DNA from: Lachnospiraceae bacterium XBB2008
GTDB lineage: Bacteria; Bacillota; Clostridia; Lachnospirales; Lachnospiraceae
Assembly (NCBI GenBank): GCA_900102235.1
Contig: FMVL01000005.1
Location: 124,001-188,000 of the forward strand
Length of the DNA: 64,000 nucleotides
Reading direction: 5' to 3'
Shown: piece after piece, positions 1-8,934 of the stretch
Numbering within the stretch: the stretch's first letter is position 1
Layout of the letters: the number at the start of each line of letters is the position of its first letter
Made by a program: the position numbers and the translations under genes
The notes under the pieces: generated by a model
What the model was told of the DNA's origin: nothing
Databases searched by the model: none
What the model saw: only the letters and a program-made list of their open reading frames with translations

Positions 1-367
1 CATCCTTACGGACGATGATCCTCGAATCCGGTGAAAACTCATCAGCGAGCATAGCCGAGGATGAGTAAGTCTCTCCGTCGGCATATTCGGAATAATATGT
101 GGTACAGATACATGTCCAGCTGCCGACCATGTCATCAAGGGGAGAATCCCCGGTGGTCGCGGTCACGGGTGTGGGTGCGGGATCCGTATCCGTGTCCGTT
201 TGCGCCGTACTGTCATCTGTATCGGTTGTCTGCGTTGTCACCGTATCGGGCGCATTTACCTGTTCTTCGACATTATCCCTGATCTTATCAACCAGTCCGC
301 AGCCTGTGAGCAGCGCAGCCATCAGGACCGCCGACAATACGGATGCGATATACCTTGAATACTTCAT
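1..367 (-). CDS. Putative lipoprotein, 3' end outside window
   Basis: The first 122 residues are visible and the C-terminus lies beyond the left edge. A basic start, a hydrophobic stretch and a lipobox LLTGC (Cys 23) predict lipidation and anchoring to the outer face of the membrane. A Thr/Asp/Pro-rich linker (about residues 36-66) follows, then a folded part beginning around the motif GSWTC. That motif recalls small lipocalin-like lipoproteins of Clostridia, but this is only a resemblance. The start is the ATG at 365-367. The gene follows the cyclophilin gene on the same strand after 25 bases, so it may be the last gene of that operon. Function unknown. Confidence 0.75.
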   Translation of the reverse strand, partial: MKYSRYIASVLSAVLMAALLTGCGLVDKIRDNVEEQVNAPDTVTTQTTDTDDSTAQTDTDTDPAPTPVTATTGDSPLDDMVGSWTCICTTYYSEYADGETYSSSAMLADEFSPDSRIIVRKD

Positions 368-392
368 ATCTTACCCCCCCGTTTTCATATAT

Positions 393-917
393 TTACAGTT
401 TATCAGGTTCCGGGTACTCCACACCGAAAGTCTCCACGGTCACTGTCTTCATGACCTGAGGAGTTCGGGGACGATCCTGGAAGTCGGTCTCCGTCTCTGC
501 TATGCCGTCAACCACATCCTGTCCCTCGATCACCTTACCGAAAGCCGCATACTGTCCGTCGAGATGCGGGGATGTCTTATGCATGATAAAGAACTGGCTG
601 CCCGCGGAATCTGGCATCTGACTTCTTGCCATCGACAGGACTCCTGCCGTATGCTTTAAGTCATTCTGAAAACCGTTTATCGCGAACTCACCCTTAATGC
701 TGTATCCGGGGCCTCCGATACCGATCCCCTCGGGATCACCGCCCTGGATCATGAAACCTTTGATGACTCTGTGAAAGATCAGCCCGTCATAGAAACCTTT
801 GTTTATCAGGCTTATGAAATTGCGGACAGACTGAGGTGCGATATCGGGATATAACTCGGCCTTGATGATATCGCCGCTTTCCATCGTAATTGTAACTATC
901 GGGTTCTTTTCAGACAT
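393..917 (-). CDS. Peptidylprolyl isomerase, cyclophilin type
   Basis: A 174-residue single-domain cyclophilin that would catalyse cis-trans isomerisation of X-Pro bonds in the cytoplasm; no signal peptide is present. The family signature FHRVIKGFMIQGGDP spans residues 48-62, with Arg 50 the equivalent of the catalytic Arg of CypA. The QFFI and HLDGQYAAFGKV motifs of the active-site groove follow. Length is normal for a bacterial cyclophilin. A GGAGG site precedes the ATG by about eight bases. The ATG lies inside the end of the upstream GGDEF gene: the two overlap by eight bases (ATGTCTGA), which suggests translational coupling, although no functional link between the two is known. Confidence 0.93.
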   Translation of the reverse strand: MSEKNPIVTITMESGDIIKAELYPDIAPQSVRNFISLINKGFYDGLIFHRVIKGFMIQGGDPEGIGIGGPGYSIKGEFAINGFQNDLKHTAGVLSMARSQMPDSAGSQFFIMHKTSPHLDGQYAAFGKVIEGQDVVDGIAETETDFQDRPRTPQVMKTVTVETFGVEYPEPDKL

Positions 918-2853
918 TTCTGTTTTCCTCCGCCTTTCTTTGCTTTTTATTCTGATACATCAGCTCATCTGCATCTTTGAGCATACCGGCATAATCTCCG
1001 GTCCAGTGGCCGATGCTGTATCCCATCGAAAACTTAAGTGCGACCTTGATCCCGTTTCCAAGATCGGCTCTGCGTCCGCTCTGCATGGACTTAAGATGAT
1101 CAAGATCGGCCTGCAGCTGTTCTTCCCCGTATCTGTACAGGAATACGACAAATTCATCGCCACCCTGTCTCGCACAGATATTAGGTCCGGTCGCAAAACT
1201 TGATATGATATATGCGGCACTTTTTATGTATCCGTCGCCGGCATCATGTCCGTACTTATCGTTTATGACCTTCAGGTCATCCAGGTCTATCATGATCAGA
1301 GCACAGAACCTGTCCTTATCTTCCTCACCCGAATACTTCAGCAGGAAACTGTCCAGGCCTCTGCGGTTATATAATCCGGTAAGTACATCCTCGTCCCTCT
1401 CCATCTCTATCTGTTTACGCTGTCTGATGCTCTCGGTCACATCGGTAATGATACCGAAGAAATCTCCGTTGGCGGTCCTTACCTCCTCCAGACGGATGAA
1501 GCTTTCTCCTCCGATAAAGCTGTCATTATCGGGGATCACATAGATATTTTCTTCTCCTTCGATATTGGCGGGAGTAAGGCTTTCGATAGCATTCCTGACA
1601 TCATTTCTGTCGGCATACAGCCTTCCGTTCGTATCAGGCTCAAGTCCCAGAACCTTGCCCACATATTCGGTATAGCGGACTATGGATCCGGACTGTTTAC
1701 AGTCATATACGCCGATGTGCAGATTGACTCTGCCAAGCACGTGAGAGATCTTCTCGACGCTCGCAAGCAGACTGTGTACCATCTCATTTATGTGAGAACT
1801 TAATTCCGAGAATTCCTGACTGTTATGTACATCTACCGTAGTATCCAGATTCCCGTTGCTGATCCGCCTGAGATCATCGTTAACGATATTGATATTATCG
1901 ATAACATATCTGTCTATACAGCGGGTGAAGCTCATGACCAGTATCACGGATATTATGGCAAGCCCCAGCAGAATGATAAAAGATGTCGTGGGAATCCCGG
2001 AATATATGTCCGAAAGGGGAACGACATATCCGAGAAGGGTACCGTTTACTTCCCTGAATGAAGTAAAACTGGACCTGTCATTCACGCTCTGTATGACTCC
2101 GGTTCCTTCGATCCGTGAAACCTCGAGAACGATCCCTATATCTGAAGCATTGAGTCCTACGCTTTCAGGCTCACTCGCACCGAGTATCTCTCCGCTTTCA
2201 GGATCGATAGCGTACAGACTGACGCCGGGATTAGCCACCAGCGTTGAGAAGATATACGGAAGTTCGTTTTTCTCCCGCATCCTCATGATATGACTCGGAT
2301 ACATGCCCACCTGAACGATGAACTCGCCATCCTCGCTCCAAAGAGCGGAATACTGCACGAGCTTACCCTCTGCGGTATTCGGAGTGATCTCCTGAACCAG
2401 CCTCAGATTCCGATCATTCAGCAGCGGCTTAAAAAAGTTCATCTGCTCTCCGGAATCAAAATTATACCCGTAATACTCGGGATGTGTTCCGAAGAATATG
2501 GAGCCGCTCTTATCGAAAATATGGATCTCATCCACCTGAACGAAATGCGCTATCTTCTTCAGCTCATCAATATCATCAAGGATCTCGGGATGATATTGGA
2601 TGATATATGCGATAGTCTGTGCATTCGCAAGGCAGCTGGCTGAGTACTCCATAGTGATCTGATCAAGTTCCGCCTCGTTTCCTTCAAGTATGTTCTCTAC
2701 CTGATAAAATATCTCCAGAGACTGGGCATATGCTCTCTTCTGGGCAGTCTCAACCTGGATCACGACCACGATCACAAGGATCATGGTCATAATGATCACC
2801 GTCAGGATCGACAGATATGCAACTATAGTCTGCTTCAGCTTACGAGTCTTCAA
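910..2853 (-). CDS. Membrane sensor diguanylate cyclase (Cache-HAMP-PAS-GGDEF)
   Basis: A 647-residue predicted enzyme making cyclic di-GMP from two GTP. Order of parts: a membrane helix at about 10-32, an extracellular Cache-like sensor region (about 40-290), a second helix (about 293-312), a HAMP-like segment with a helical linker (to about 370), a PAS-like region (about 375-490) and a C-terminal GGDEF domain. The signature GGDEF is intact at residues 564-568, so the enzyme should be active. No RxxD inhibitory site is seen just before it. No EAL or HD-GYP domain is attached. It would couple an external signal to c-di-GMP. It follows the AGCS symporter by 14 bases and overlaps the cyclophilin start by eight. 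Confidence 0.9.
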   Translation of the reverse strand: MKTRKLKQTIVAYLSILTVIIMTMILVIVVVIQVETAQKRAYAQSLEIFYQVENILEGNEAELDQITMEYSASCLANAQTIAYIIQYHPEILDDIDELKKIAHFVQVDEIHIFDKSGSIFFGTHPEYYGYNFDSGEQMNFFKPLLNDRNLRLVQEITPNTAEGKLVQYSALWSEDGEFIVQVGMYPSHIMRMREKNELPYIFSTLVANPGVSLYAIDPESGEILGASEPESVGLNASDIGIVLEVSRIEGTGVIQSVNDRSSFTSFREVNGTLLGYVVPLSDIYSGIPTTSFIILLGLAIISVILVMSFTRCIDRYVIDNINIVNDDLRRISNGNLDTTVDVHNSQEFSELSSHINEMVHSLLASVEKISHVLGRVNLHIGVYDCKQSGSIVRYTEYVGKVLGLEPDTNGRLYADRNDVRNAIESLTPANIEGEENIYVIPDNDSFIGGESFIRLEEVRTANGDFFGIITDVTESIRQRKQIEMERDEDVLTGLYNRRGLDSFLLKYSGEEDKDRFCALIMIDLDDLKVINDKYGHDAGDGYIKSAAYIISSFATGPNICARQGGDEFVVFLYRYGEEQLQADLDHLKSMQSGRRADLGNGIKVALKFSMGYSIGHWTGDYAGMLKDADELMYQNKKQRKAEENRNV

Positions 2854-2867
2854 ATATATCCTCCGGT

Positions 2868-4385
2868 TTACTGCTCATCCTCCGAAGGATCGGCTTTAAG
2901 GGCAGCAGCCTGCTGTTCCTGGATATCGGGAAATACCGACAGAATAGGCTCTACATCTTCTTTTTTACCGATGATACGGCTCACGTAGTTTGAAGTCGCT
3001 TTCATGACCTGCGGCGAGAGAACGATCACACCGATAAGGTTGGGAAGCATCATCAGACCGTTGAACGTATCGGATATATCCCATGCAAGCTGTGCTTCCA
3101 TGATGGATCCTCCCAGAACAAGCGCTACAAAGAATATACGATACGGCCATACACCTTTTTCACCGAAAAGATATCTGCAGGCAGTTGTTCCGTAGTGACT
3201 CCATCCGAGCACGGTGGAGTAAGCAAAAAGAAGGATCGCTATGGCGATAAAGCCTGAACCCGCAACACCAAATGCCTGACCGAAGGAATAACTCATAAGG
3301 TTGGATGAACCGCCGATCTGCTCAAGGATAGCTTCATCAGCCACGCCTGTTCCGAGATCGATAGCACCGGAGCTTAAGAGTACGATGGCTGTCAGTGTAC
3401 AAACGATGATGGTATCGGCAAAGACTTCAAAAATTCCCCACATACCCTGTCTTACAGGCTCCTTTACATTGGAGCTTGAGTGGACCATGACAGAAGAACC
3501 AAGACCTGCTTCGTTTGAGAACACGCCTCTCTTGAATCCCATCTTCATGGCCAGAGCAAGACCTGCTCCGAATCCGCCGCCGGCTACAGCCTTAAGCGAA
3601 AAAGCGCCCTTGAAGATAGCAACAAAGATCGAGGGGATCATCGTAACATGTGAGATGATGATTATGATCGCTCCGATGAAATAAAGGATGACCATGAAAG
3701 GAACCAGTTTCTCGGTCACGCTCGCAACTCTCTTAAGTCCGCCGATAACGACAAGACCGACTGCGATAACGAGGAAGATCCCGACTGCGATCTTGGGAAT
3801 GCCGAATGCATTGTTAACATTTGACACCATGGAGTTGACCTGGCTCATGTTACCGATGCCGAAACTTGCAAGCAGGCAGAAGACGGAGAACAGTACCGCA
3901 AGCACCGCGCCGACAGTCTTGCAGCCTTTCTTTGCGCCTAAACCGTCGCGCAGATAATACATTGCTCCGCCGTGCCATTCGCCATGTTCATCTTTTCTTC
4001 TATATAAGATACCGAGAACATTCTCGGAATAGTTGGTCATCATACCGAAGAAAGCTATGACCCACATCCAGAATACGGCTCCGGGGCCGCCGGTCGCGAT
4101 CGCACCCGCCACACCGACGATATTACCGGTACCTACTGTAGCCGCAAGCGCCGTACATAATGACTGGAACTGAGAGATCTGTCTGTCGGATGTATGAGTG
4201 ATAACATGTTTATCTCTGAATATCGCACCCAGAGTATTGTGCCACCAGTGTCCCCAATGACTGATCTGAAAAAACCTGGTCAGAACGGTCATAAGTATTC
4301 CGGTAGCTCCAAGAAGTATCAGCGCAGGCCATCCCCAAACAAGTCCGTTAATGGTATCGTTGACTTTTGTTATGATCTCGATCAT
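2868..4385 (-). CDS. Sodium/alanine or glycine symporter (AGCS family)
   Basis: A 505-residue polytopic membrane protein of the alanine/glycine:cation symporter family (AlsT/DagA type), importing small neutral amino acids with Na+ or H+. Around ten hydrophobic helices are visible. The family's conserved stretch is present as GTGNIVGVAGAIATGGPGA (about residues 86-104), together with the FKRGVFSNEAGLGS motif in the middle of the protein. Length is typical. The ATG at 4383-4385 is preceded by TAGGAGG. It is the first gene of a leftward unit with the GGDEF and cyclophilin genes and is divergent from the acetyltransferase at 4471. Substrate cannot be fixed from sequence. Confidence 0.92.
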   Translation of the reverse strand: MIEIITKVNDTINGLVWGWPALILLGATGILMTVLTRFFQISHWGHWWHNTLGAIFRDKHVITHTSDRQISQFQSLCTALAATVGTGNIVGVAGAIATGGPGAVFWMWVIAFFGMMTNYSENVLGILYRRKDEHGEWHGGAMYYLRDGLGAKKGCKTVGAVLAVLFSVFCLLASFGIGNMSQVNSMVSNVNNAFGIPKIAVGIFLVIAVGLVVIGGLKRVASVTEKLVPFMVILYFIGAIIIIISHVTMIPSIFVAIFKGAFSLKAVAGGGFGAGLALAMKMGFKRGVFSNEAGLGSSVMVHSSSNVKEPVRQGMWGIFEVFADTIIVCTLTAIVLLSSGAIDLGTGVADEAILEQIGGSSNLMSYSFGQAFGVAGSGFIAIAILLFAYSTVLGWSHYGTTACRYLFGEKGVWPYRIFFVALVLGGSIMEAQLAWDISDTFNGLMMLPNLIGVIVLSPQVMKATSNYVSRIIGKKEDVEPILSVFPDIQEQQAAALKADPSEDEQ

Positions 4386-4470
4386 AAATTCCTCCTAAAT
4401 AACAAAACTACGCCTATTGTAAAAAAACGCGTAATACATTATAAATTATATTAATAAACGGGGCAAGACA

Positions 4471-5286
4471 ATGAAATCAATTCGTCTGAACAGGATAATC
4501 CTGTCAATAGAAGATGTTAACGCTTTGGAAGCGTTCAGACGGACCGGCGATGAACGGGTCTTGAGCCGTATTCTGACTTATTCCGACGGGATGTACCCTT
4601 TTTCCGACTCCCTGTATATATGCGATACTCCCGAGGGATGCCGTAAACTCATCGATAAAGGCTTTCCCGTAGCGGCTCTTCTCCATGAAAATAACGCGTC
4701 CGCCTCTTTTGATCATGTAAGATATCTCCTTCAGGATCCCGAACAGATATCTCTCGAGGACTATGATCACATATTTCGTCGCCTGAGCGGCCTTCCCATT
4801 GAAATCCTTGAAACAAAACGCCTTCTGCTTCGTGAAACTGCCTTAAGCGATCTCGACAGTTTCTATGAGATGTATGAAGATCCTCTGATCTCCGGCTTTA
4901 TGGAGCCTCTTTATCCGAGAGAAGAGGAAGAGGCCTATCAGATAAACTATATCAAAAATGTGTACGCTTTCTACGGTATCGGGATATGGACCGTCATACT
5001 AAAAGAAACAGGGGCTGTGATCGGACGCATCGGAATAGAGTATACGGATGAAGCCGGCTGCGTGGAACTCGGGTTCATGATCAGCGCAAAATACAGACAA
5101 AAGGGTTATGCCTATGAAGCCTGCCGCGCGATCGTGGAATACGCAAGGCAGACAGAAGACATCTCCAGGATCCGCGCCCGCGTCCGGGAGGATAATGCTG
5201 CTTCACAGAACCTGTGCACCAAGCTTGATATGGTCCGGGGAAAAGAGTTAAACGACGGATTGTCCGAATGGACACTTGATCTGTAA
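4471..5286 (+). CDS. GNAT acetyltransferase with N-terminal accessory domain
   Basis: A 271-residue protein in two parts. Residues about 110-271 are a RimJ/RimL-like GNAT domain: ETKRLLLRE start, a central GRIGIEY strand, and the acetyl-CoA loop in YRQKGYAYEA, followed by the NxxSQNLCxKLDM signature near the end. The N-terminal 105 residues are not a GNAT fold; the pattern SDSLYICDTPEGCRKL followed by VAALLH recalls a degenerate HAD- or receiver-like domain that also precedes GNATs in other Lachnospiraceae. The acetylated substrate is unknown. The gene stands alone between a divergent symporter gene and a strong terminator. Confidence 0.85.
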   Translation: MKSIRLNRIILSIEDVNALEAFRRTGDERVLSRILTYSDGMYPFSDSLYICDTPEGCRKLIDKGFPVAALLHENNASASFDHVRYLLQDPEQISLEDYDHIFRRLSGLPIEILETKRLLLRETALSDLDSFYEMYEDPLISGFMEPLYPREEEEAYQINYIKNVYAFYGIGIWTVILKETGAVIGRIGIEYTDEAGCVELGFMISAKYRQKGYAYEACRAIVEYARQTEDISRIRARVREDNAASQNLCTKLDMVRGKELNDGLSEWTLDL

Positions 5287-5313
5287 ATGAAAAATACCCC
5301 CATAAAAGGGAGG

Positions 5314-5350
5314 ATGCCAGATGACTTGGTCAAGTCATCTGGCATTTATT
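5314..5350 (+). terminator. Rho-independent terminator
   Basis: A perfect 15-bp inverted repeat (5314-5328 with 5331-5345) with a very short loop, followed by TTATT. It sits 28 bases after the acetyltransferase stop codon and ends that transcript. The U-tract is short, but the stem is strong. The rest of the gap up to the fba stop (5351-5503) is AT-rich. It holds a short palindrome TGACAA-CAT-TTGTCA (5411-5425) and a widely spaced CTCGGGA/TCCCGAG pair (5376-5382, 5487-5493) that may help end the fba transcript. Confidence 0.85.
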
Positions 5351-5503
5351 ATGAAAAAGTTTTATCTATAAACCACTCGGGAAATATCTTGTTTACATTT
5401 ATTATGATACTGACAACATTTGTCAAAAAAATGTTTGTTCAATTAACATGTTTTTAATTAAATGTGAACAATTTGTTAACTTCACGTCCCGAGCTATAGG
5501 GAT

Positions 5504-6472
5504 TTACGCTTTTCCATCAGATCCCAGAACATATTTGATCTTATGAGCAACCATGTCCTTAACTGCCTGACGAGCGGGCTTTAAGTACTGACGGGGATCG
5601 AAGTGATCGGGATGCTCATCGAAGTACTTGCGGATATTTCCTGTCATTGCAAGACGGATATCGGAGTCAATGTTGATCTTGCAAACTGCAAGCTTAGCTG
5701 CCTGACGGAGCTGCTCTTCCGGAATACCTACTGCATCGGGCATCTTTCCGCCGTGCTCGTTAACCATCTTTACGAATTCCTGAGGAACGGATGATGATCC
5801 GTGAAGAACGATCGGGAATCCGGGCAGTCTCTTGATGCACTCTTCAAGTACGTCGAAACGGAGCGGAGGGGGAACAAGAATGCCGTCGGCATTACGTGTG
5901 CACTGCTCGGGAGTGAACTTATATGCACCGTGTGAAGTACCGATAGCGATAGCAAGTGAATCGCAGCCGGTCTTGTCTACGAATTCCTCAACCTCTTCGG
6001 GGCGGGTGTAGGATTCATGACCTGCCTCTACGACAACCTCATCCTCGATACCTGCAAGAGTTCCGAGCTCAGCCTCAACAACAACGCCGTTAGCGTGAGC
6101 ATACTCAACTACCTGCTTGGTAAGAGCGATATTGTCCTCAAAAGACTTGGATGATGCATCGATCATGACAGAGGTGAATCCGCCGTCGATACATGATTTA
6201 CAAAGTTCAAAAGTATCACCGTGATCAAGGTGAAGTGCTATCGGGATCTCGGGATTCTCAATAACTGCAGCCTCAACGAGCTTTACAAGATACGTATGAT
6301 TGGCATAAGCTCTTGCTCCCTTTGAAACCTGAAGAATAACGGGGCTCTTGAGTTCGCCTGCGGCTTCTGTGATGCCCTGAACGATCTCCATGTTGTTTAC
6401 ATTGAAAGCACCTACTGCGTATCCGCCGTCATATGCCTTCTTAAACATTTCGGTTGTTGTAACTAATGACAT
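5504..6472 (-). CDS. fba: Class II fructose-bisphosphate aldolase
   Basis: A 322-residue zinc-dependent aldolase that splits fructose 1,6-bisphosphate into dihydroxyacetone phosphate and glyceraldehyde 3-phosphate in glycolysis, and the reverse in gluconeogenesis. The conserved zinc-binding region HLDHGD is at residues 81-86. The following stretch carries FTSVMIDASS, and the later GTSHGAYKF and VLHGSSSVP motifs bind metal and substrate phosphate. Length is that of clostridial class II enzymes. TAGGAGG lies seven bases before the ATG. A 22-bp perfect palindrome lies about 30 bases upstream of the start. The gene is monocistronic and divergent from the lipid kinase. Confidence 0.95.
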   Translation of the reverse strand: MSLVTTTEMFKKAYDGGYAVGAFNVNNMEIVQGITEAAGELKSPVILQVSKGARAYANHTYLVKLVEAAVIENPEIPIALHLDHGDTFELCKSCIDGGFTSVMIDASSKSFEDNIALTKQVVEYAHANGVVVEAELGTLAGIEDEVVVEAGHESYTRPEEVEEFVDKTGCDSLAIAIGTSHGAYKFTPEQCTRNADGILVPPPLRFDVLEECIKRLPGFPIVLHGSSSVPQEFVKMVNEHGGKMPDAVGIPEEQLRQAAKLAVCKINIDSDIRLAMTGNIRKYFDEHPDHFDPRQYLKPARQAVKDMVAHKIKYVLGSDGKA

Positions 6473-6500
6473 ATTTGATCCTCCTAAATTTATTCTGTAT

Positions 6501-6522
6501 TAAAAGTTGCCGGCAACTTTTA
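6501..6522. promoter_or_regulatory. 22-bp perfect palindrome between fba and lipid kinase
   Basis: The sequence TAAAAGTTGCC is followed directly by its exact reverse complement. It lies about 30 bases before the fba start and about 50 before the lipid kinase start. A dyad with no loop fits a protein-binding operator better than an RNA hairpin. No regulator can be named. Confidence 0.5.
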
Positions 6523-6534
6523 CATGATCGTATT

Positions 6535-6564
6535 TTACCACTATTTCCCCGTTCGTGCTATACT
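6535..6564 (+). promoter_or_regulatory. Candidate promoter of the lipid kinase gene
   Basis: A -10 box TATACT (6559-6564) has TTACCA (6535-6540) 18 bases upstream as a weak -35. The -10 box ends only six bases before the ATG at 6571, so a transcript from it would start at or next to the start codon and be leaderless or nearly so. No Shine-Dalgarno site is visible, which agrees with that. Confidence 0.5.
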
Positions 6565-6570
6565 CTCATT

Positions 6571-7467
6571 ATGATGCTAAAGAAAAAGCTTCTCTTCATA
6601 TACAATCCCCATTCCGGCAAGGCGAGCATACGCTCAAACCTTCTGGATATCATAGATATATTCGTTAAAGCAGGCTACGAAGTGACCGCATACCCGACAC
6701 AGGGCCACGGCGATGCTACAAGCGCCGTTACGGACAGATCTCCCGGATATGATATCGTCGCATGCTCCGGCGGCGACGGAACCTTAAACGAAGTGGTCTC
6801 CGGAATGATGAAAAGCCCGGAAAAGCTGCCCATAGGTTATATTCCCGCGGGAAGTACCAATGATTTTGCCAGATCCTTAAAGATCTCCAACCGCATGCTC
6901 AAGGCTGCCGAAACCGTAACGGACGGAAATATCTACAGCTGCGATATCGGTTCTCTGAACGGCGAATTTTATGTATATGTTGCTGCATTCGGGATCTTCA
7001 CGGATGTTACCTACGCCACCCCGCAGAACATAAAGAATACTCTCGGATATTCGGCCTATGTGATCGAAGCCATCAAGACCCTTCCCCAGGTAAAACCCTG
7101 CCATATGCGCATAAAATGGGAAGACGGGGAACTCGAAGATGATTTTCTGTTCGGCATGGTAACGAACTCTGTGTCCGTAGGCGGAATTAAAGGTATCACC
7201 GGTAACGACATTTATCTCGATGACGGATATCATGAAGTAACGCTCATAAGAAACCCCACCAATCCGGTGGAGCTGTCCGATATAGTCCGTTCACTTGCCG
7301 ACAGACGCATGGATTCCGATCATATCATCAAAATAAAAAGCCGCCGGATCAGTTTTGAATCCGACGAGCCTGTCAGCTGGACCCGGGACGGAGAGTTCGG
7401 AGGGGAGCATACCCGCACCGAGATCATCGTCCATCCCAGAGCCATCGATATCAAAGTTCCGTTTTAA
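6571..7467 (+). CDS. Diacylglycerol/lipid kinase family protein
   Basis: About 298 residues, of the DagK/YegS/BmrU family of soluble lipid kinases. The catalytic nucleotide-binding motif [11 protein letters not shown] is intact, followed by [15 protein letters not shown], both diagnostic of the DAGK catalytic domain; the C-terminal beta domain follows. It would phosphorylate diacylglycerol or a related lipid, recycling it into phospholipid synthesis. An open frame extends upstream to 6466, but the extension overlaps the start of the divergent fba gene, and the homologous start ([17 protein letters not shown]) is at 6571 (or 6574). No ribosome site is seen. The stop codon overlaps the proS stop codon on the other strand by two bases. 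Confidence 0.9.
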   Translation: MMLKKKLLFIYNPHSGKASIRSNLLDIIDIFVKAGYEVTAYPTQGHGDATSAVTDRSPGYDIVACSGGDGTLNEVVSGMMKSPEKLPIGYIPAGSTNDFARSLKISNRMLKAAETVTDGNIYSCDIGSLNGEFYVYVAAFGIFTDVTYATPQNIKNTLGYSAYVIEAIKTLPQVKPCHMRIKWEDGELEDDFLFGMVTNSVSVGGIKGITGNDIYLDDGYHEVTLIRNPTNPVELSDIVRSLADRRMDSDHIIKIKSRRISFESDEPVSWTRDGEFGGEHTRTEIIVHPRAIDIKVPF

Positions 7468-8909
7468 TATGCCCTTCCCCAGTAAACCATATGCTTGGCG
7501 GGTCTGCCGCAGCATACGCAGGTCTCGCTTATCTTTTCCTGTTCAAAAGGCATGCATCTGCTGGTCACGGAAAGCTCTTCTTTGATCCGGTCCTCACATT
7601 CCTGTTCACCGCACCACATAGCCTTAACAAATCCGGACTTTTCGGCAAATATCTTTCTGAACTCGTCCATATCCGCCGCTGAATATGTATGCTCGTCTCT
7701 GTGAGCACGGGCTGCTTCGAGCATATCTTTCTGTATGCATGCAAGGATCTCGGGTACTTTTGTTTCCAGATCTGCATCTGCGACTTCGATCTTTTCTCCG
7801 GTATCCCTGCGCGCGATCACGCATTTTCCGGCTTCCATGTCCTTAGGGCCGATCTCTATACGCATCGGTATGCCGCGCATCTCCTGCTCGGAGAACTTCC
7901 ATCCGGGTGACTTGTCGGTATCATCGACTTTGACGCGTAATGTCCCGCCGGCTGCCTTAGTCAGGCGGTCGCGCATCTCATATGCCTTATCCAGCACACC
8001 TTCTTTTTTCTGCTGGATGGGGATTATCATGACCTGAACGGGTGCGACCGCGGGCGGAAGCTTAAGTCCCGAATCGTCACCGTGAACCATGATCACGGCA
8101 CCTATCAGTCTTGTGGTCATGCCCCAAGAAGTCTGATGTACGTACTTAAGAGTATTGTCCTTATCGGTAAACTGAACGCCGAATGCCCTGGCAAATCCGT
8201 CGCCGAAATTATGGCTCGTTCCCGACTGAAGTGCTTTGCCGTCGTGCATGAGCGCTTCCACCGTATATGTGGCAACGGCTCCCGCAAATTTTTCCTTATC
8301 GGTCTTGCGGCCTTTGATCGCAGGGATGGCAAGCGTCTCCTCCAGAAAATCGGAGTAGACATTAAGCATCTGCAGGGTTCTCTCCTCGGCTTCCTCAGCC
8401 GTTGCATGAGCGGTATGACCTTCCTGCCAGAGGAACTCACGGCTCCTTAAGAACGGTCTGGTCTCCTTTTCCCAGCGGACAACCGAGCACCACTGGTTGC
8501 ACACCTGAGGCAGATCGCGGTATGACTGGACTACATTTTTATAATAATCGCAGAAAAGAGTCTCGGAAGTGGGACGTACACAGAGTCTCTCCTGAAGCGG
8601 TTCCAATCCTCCGTGAGTTACCCATGCGACCTCGGGTGCAAAGCCCTCTACATGATCCTTTTCCTTATTAAGTAGACTCTCGGGAATGAACATGGGCAGA
8701 TAAACGTTCTGCACGCCCGTTTCCTTGAAACGTCTGTCAAGGTCATTCTGTATGAGCTCCCATATGGCATAACCGGCAGGTCGGATGACCATACAACCTT
8801 TAACGGTCGTATAATCGATAAGTTCCGCCTTTTTGACTACATCCGTATACCACTGCGCGAAATCCTCTTCCATCGAAGTGATCGCTTCAACCAGTTTTTT
8901 GTCAGCCAT
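7464..8909 (-). CDS. proS: Prolyl-tRNA synthetase (short, eukaryote/archaeal-like form)
   Basis: A 481-residue class II synthetase charging tRNA-Pro with proline. It is the short form without the editing insertion. Motif 2 is visible around [15 protein letters not shown], with TSETLF just before it, and motif 3 lies in the WGMTTRLIG stretch. The C-terminal zinc-binding extension of this form is present: the end holds CGEQEC, RCMPFEQ and CVCCGRPA, and the chain finishes in a Tyr (GRAY). The ATG at 8907-8909 follows the upstream membrane-protein gene by 25 bases. An intact tRNA-Pro(CGG) gene for it lies at 43.4 kb. Confidence 0.95.
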   Translation of the reverse strand: MADKKLVEAITSMEEDFAQWYTDVVKKAELIDYTTVKGCMVIRPAGYAIWELIQNDLDRRFKETGVQNVYLPMFIPESLLNKEKDHVEGFAPEVAWVTHGGLEPLQERLCVRPTSETLFCDYYKNVVQSYRDLPQVCNQWCSVVRWEKETRPFLRSREFLWQEGHTAHATAEEAEERTLQMLNVYSDFLEETLAIPAIKGRKTDKEKFAGAVATYTVEALMHDGKALQSGTSHNFGDGFARAFGVQFTDKDNTLKYVHQTSWGMTTRLIGAVIMVHGDDSGLKLPPAVAPVQVMIIPIQQKKEGVLDKAYEMRDRLTKAAGGTLRVKVDDTDKSPGWKFSEQEMRGIPMRIEIGPKDMEAGKCVIARRDTGEKIEVADADLETKVPEILACIQKDMLEAARAHRDEHTYSAADMDEFRKIFAEKSGFVKAMWCGEQECEDRIKEELSVTSRCMPFEQEKISETCVCCGRPAKHMVYWGRAY

Positions 8910-8934
8910 TACATTTCTCCCTTACTGATTTTTT

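Noticed and set aside
5376-5493. Second terminator with CTCGGGA/TCCCGAG arms
   Set aside because: The arms are over 100 bases apart with no U-tract, so this is too weak to list as a terminator of its own.
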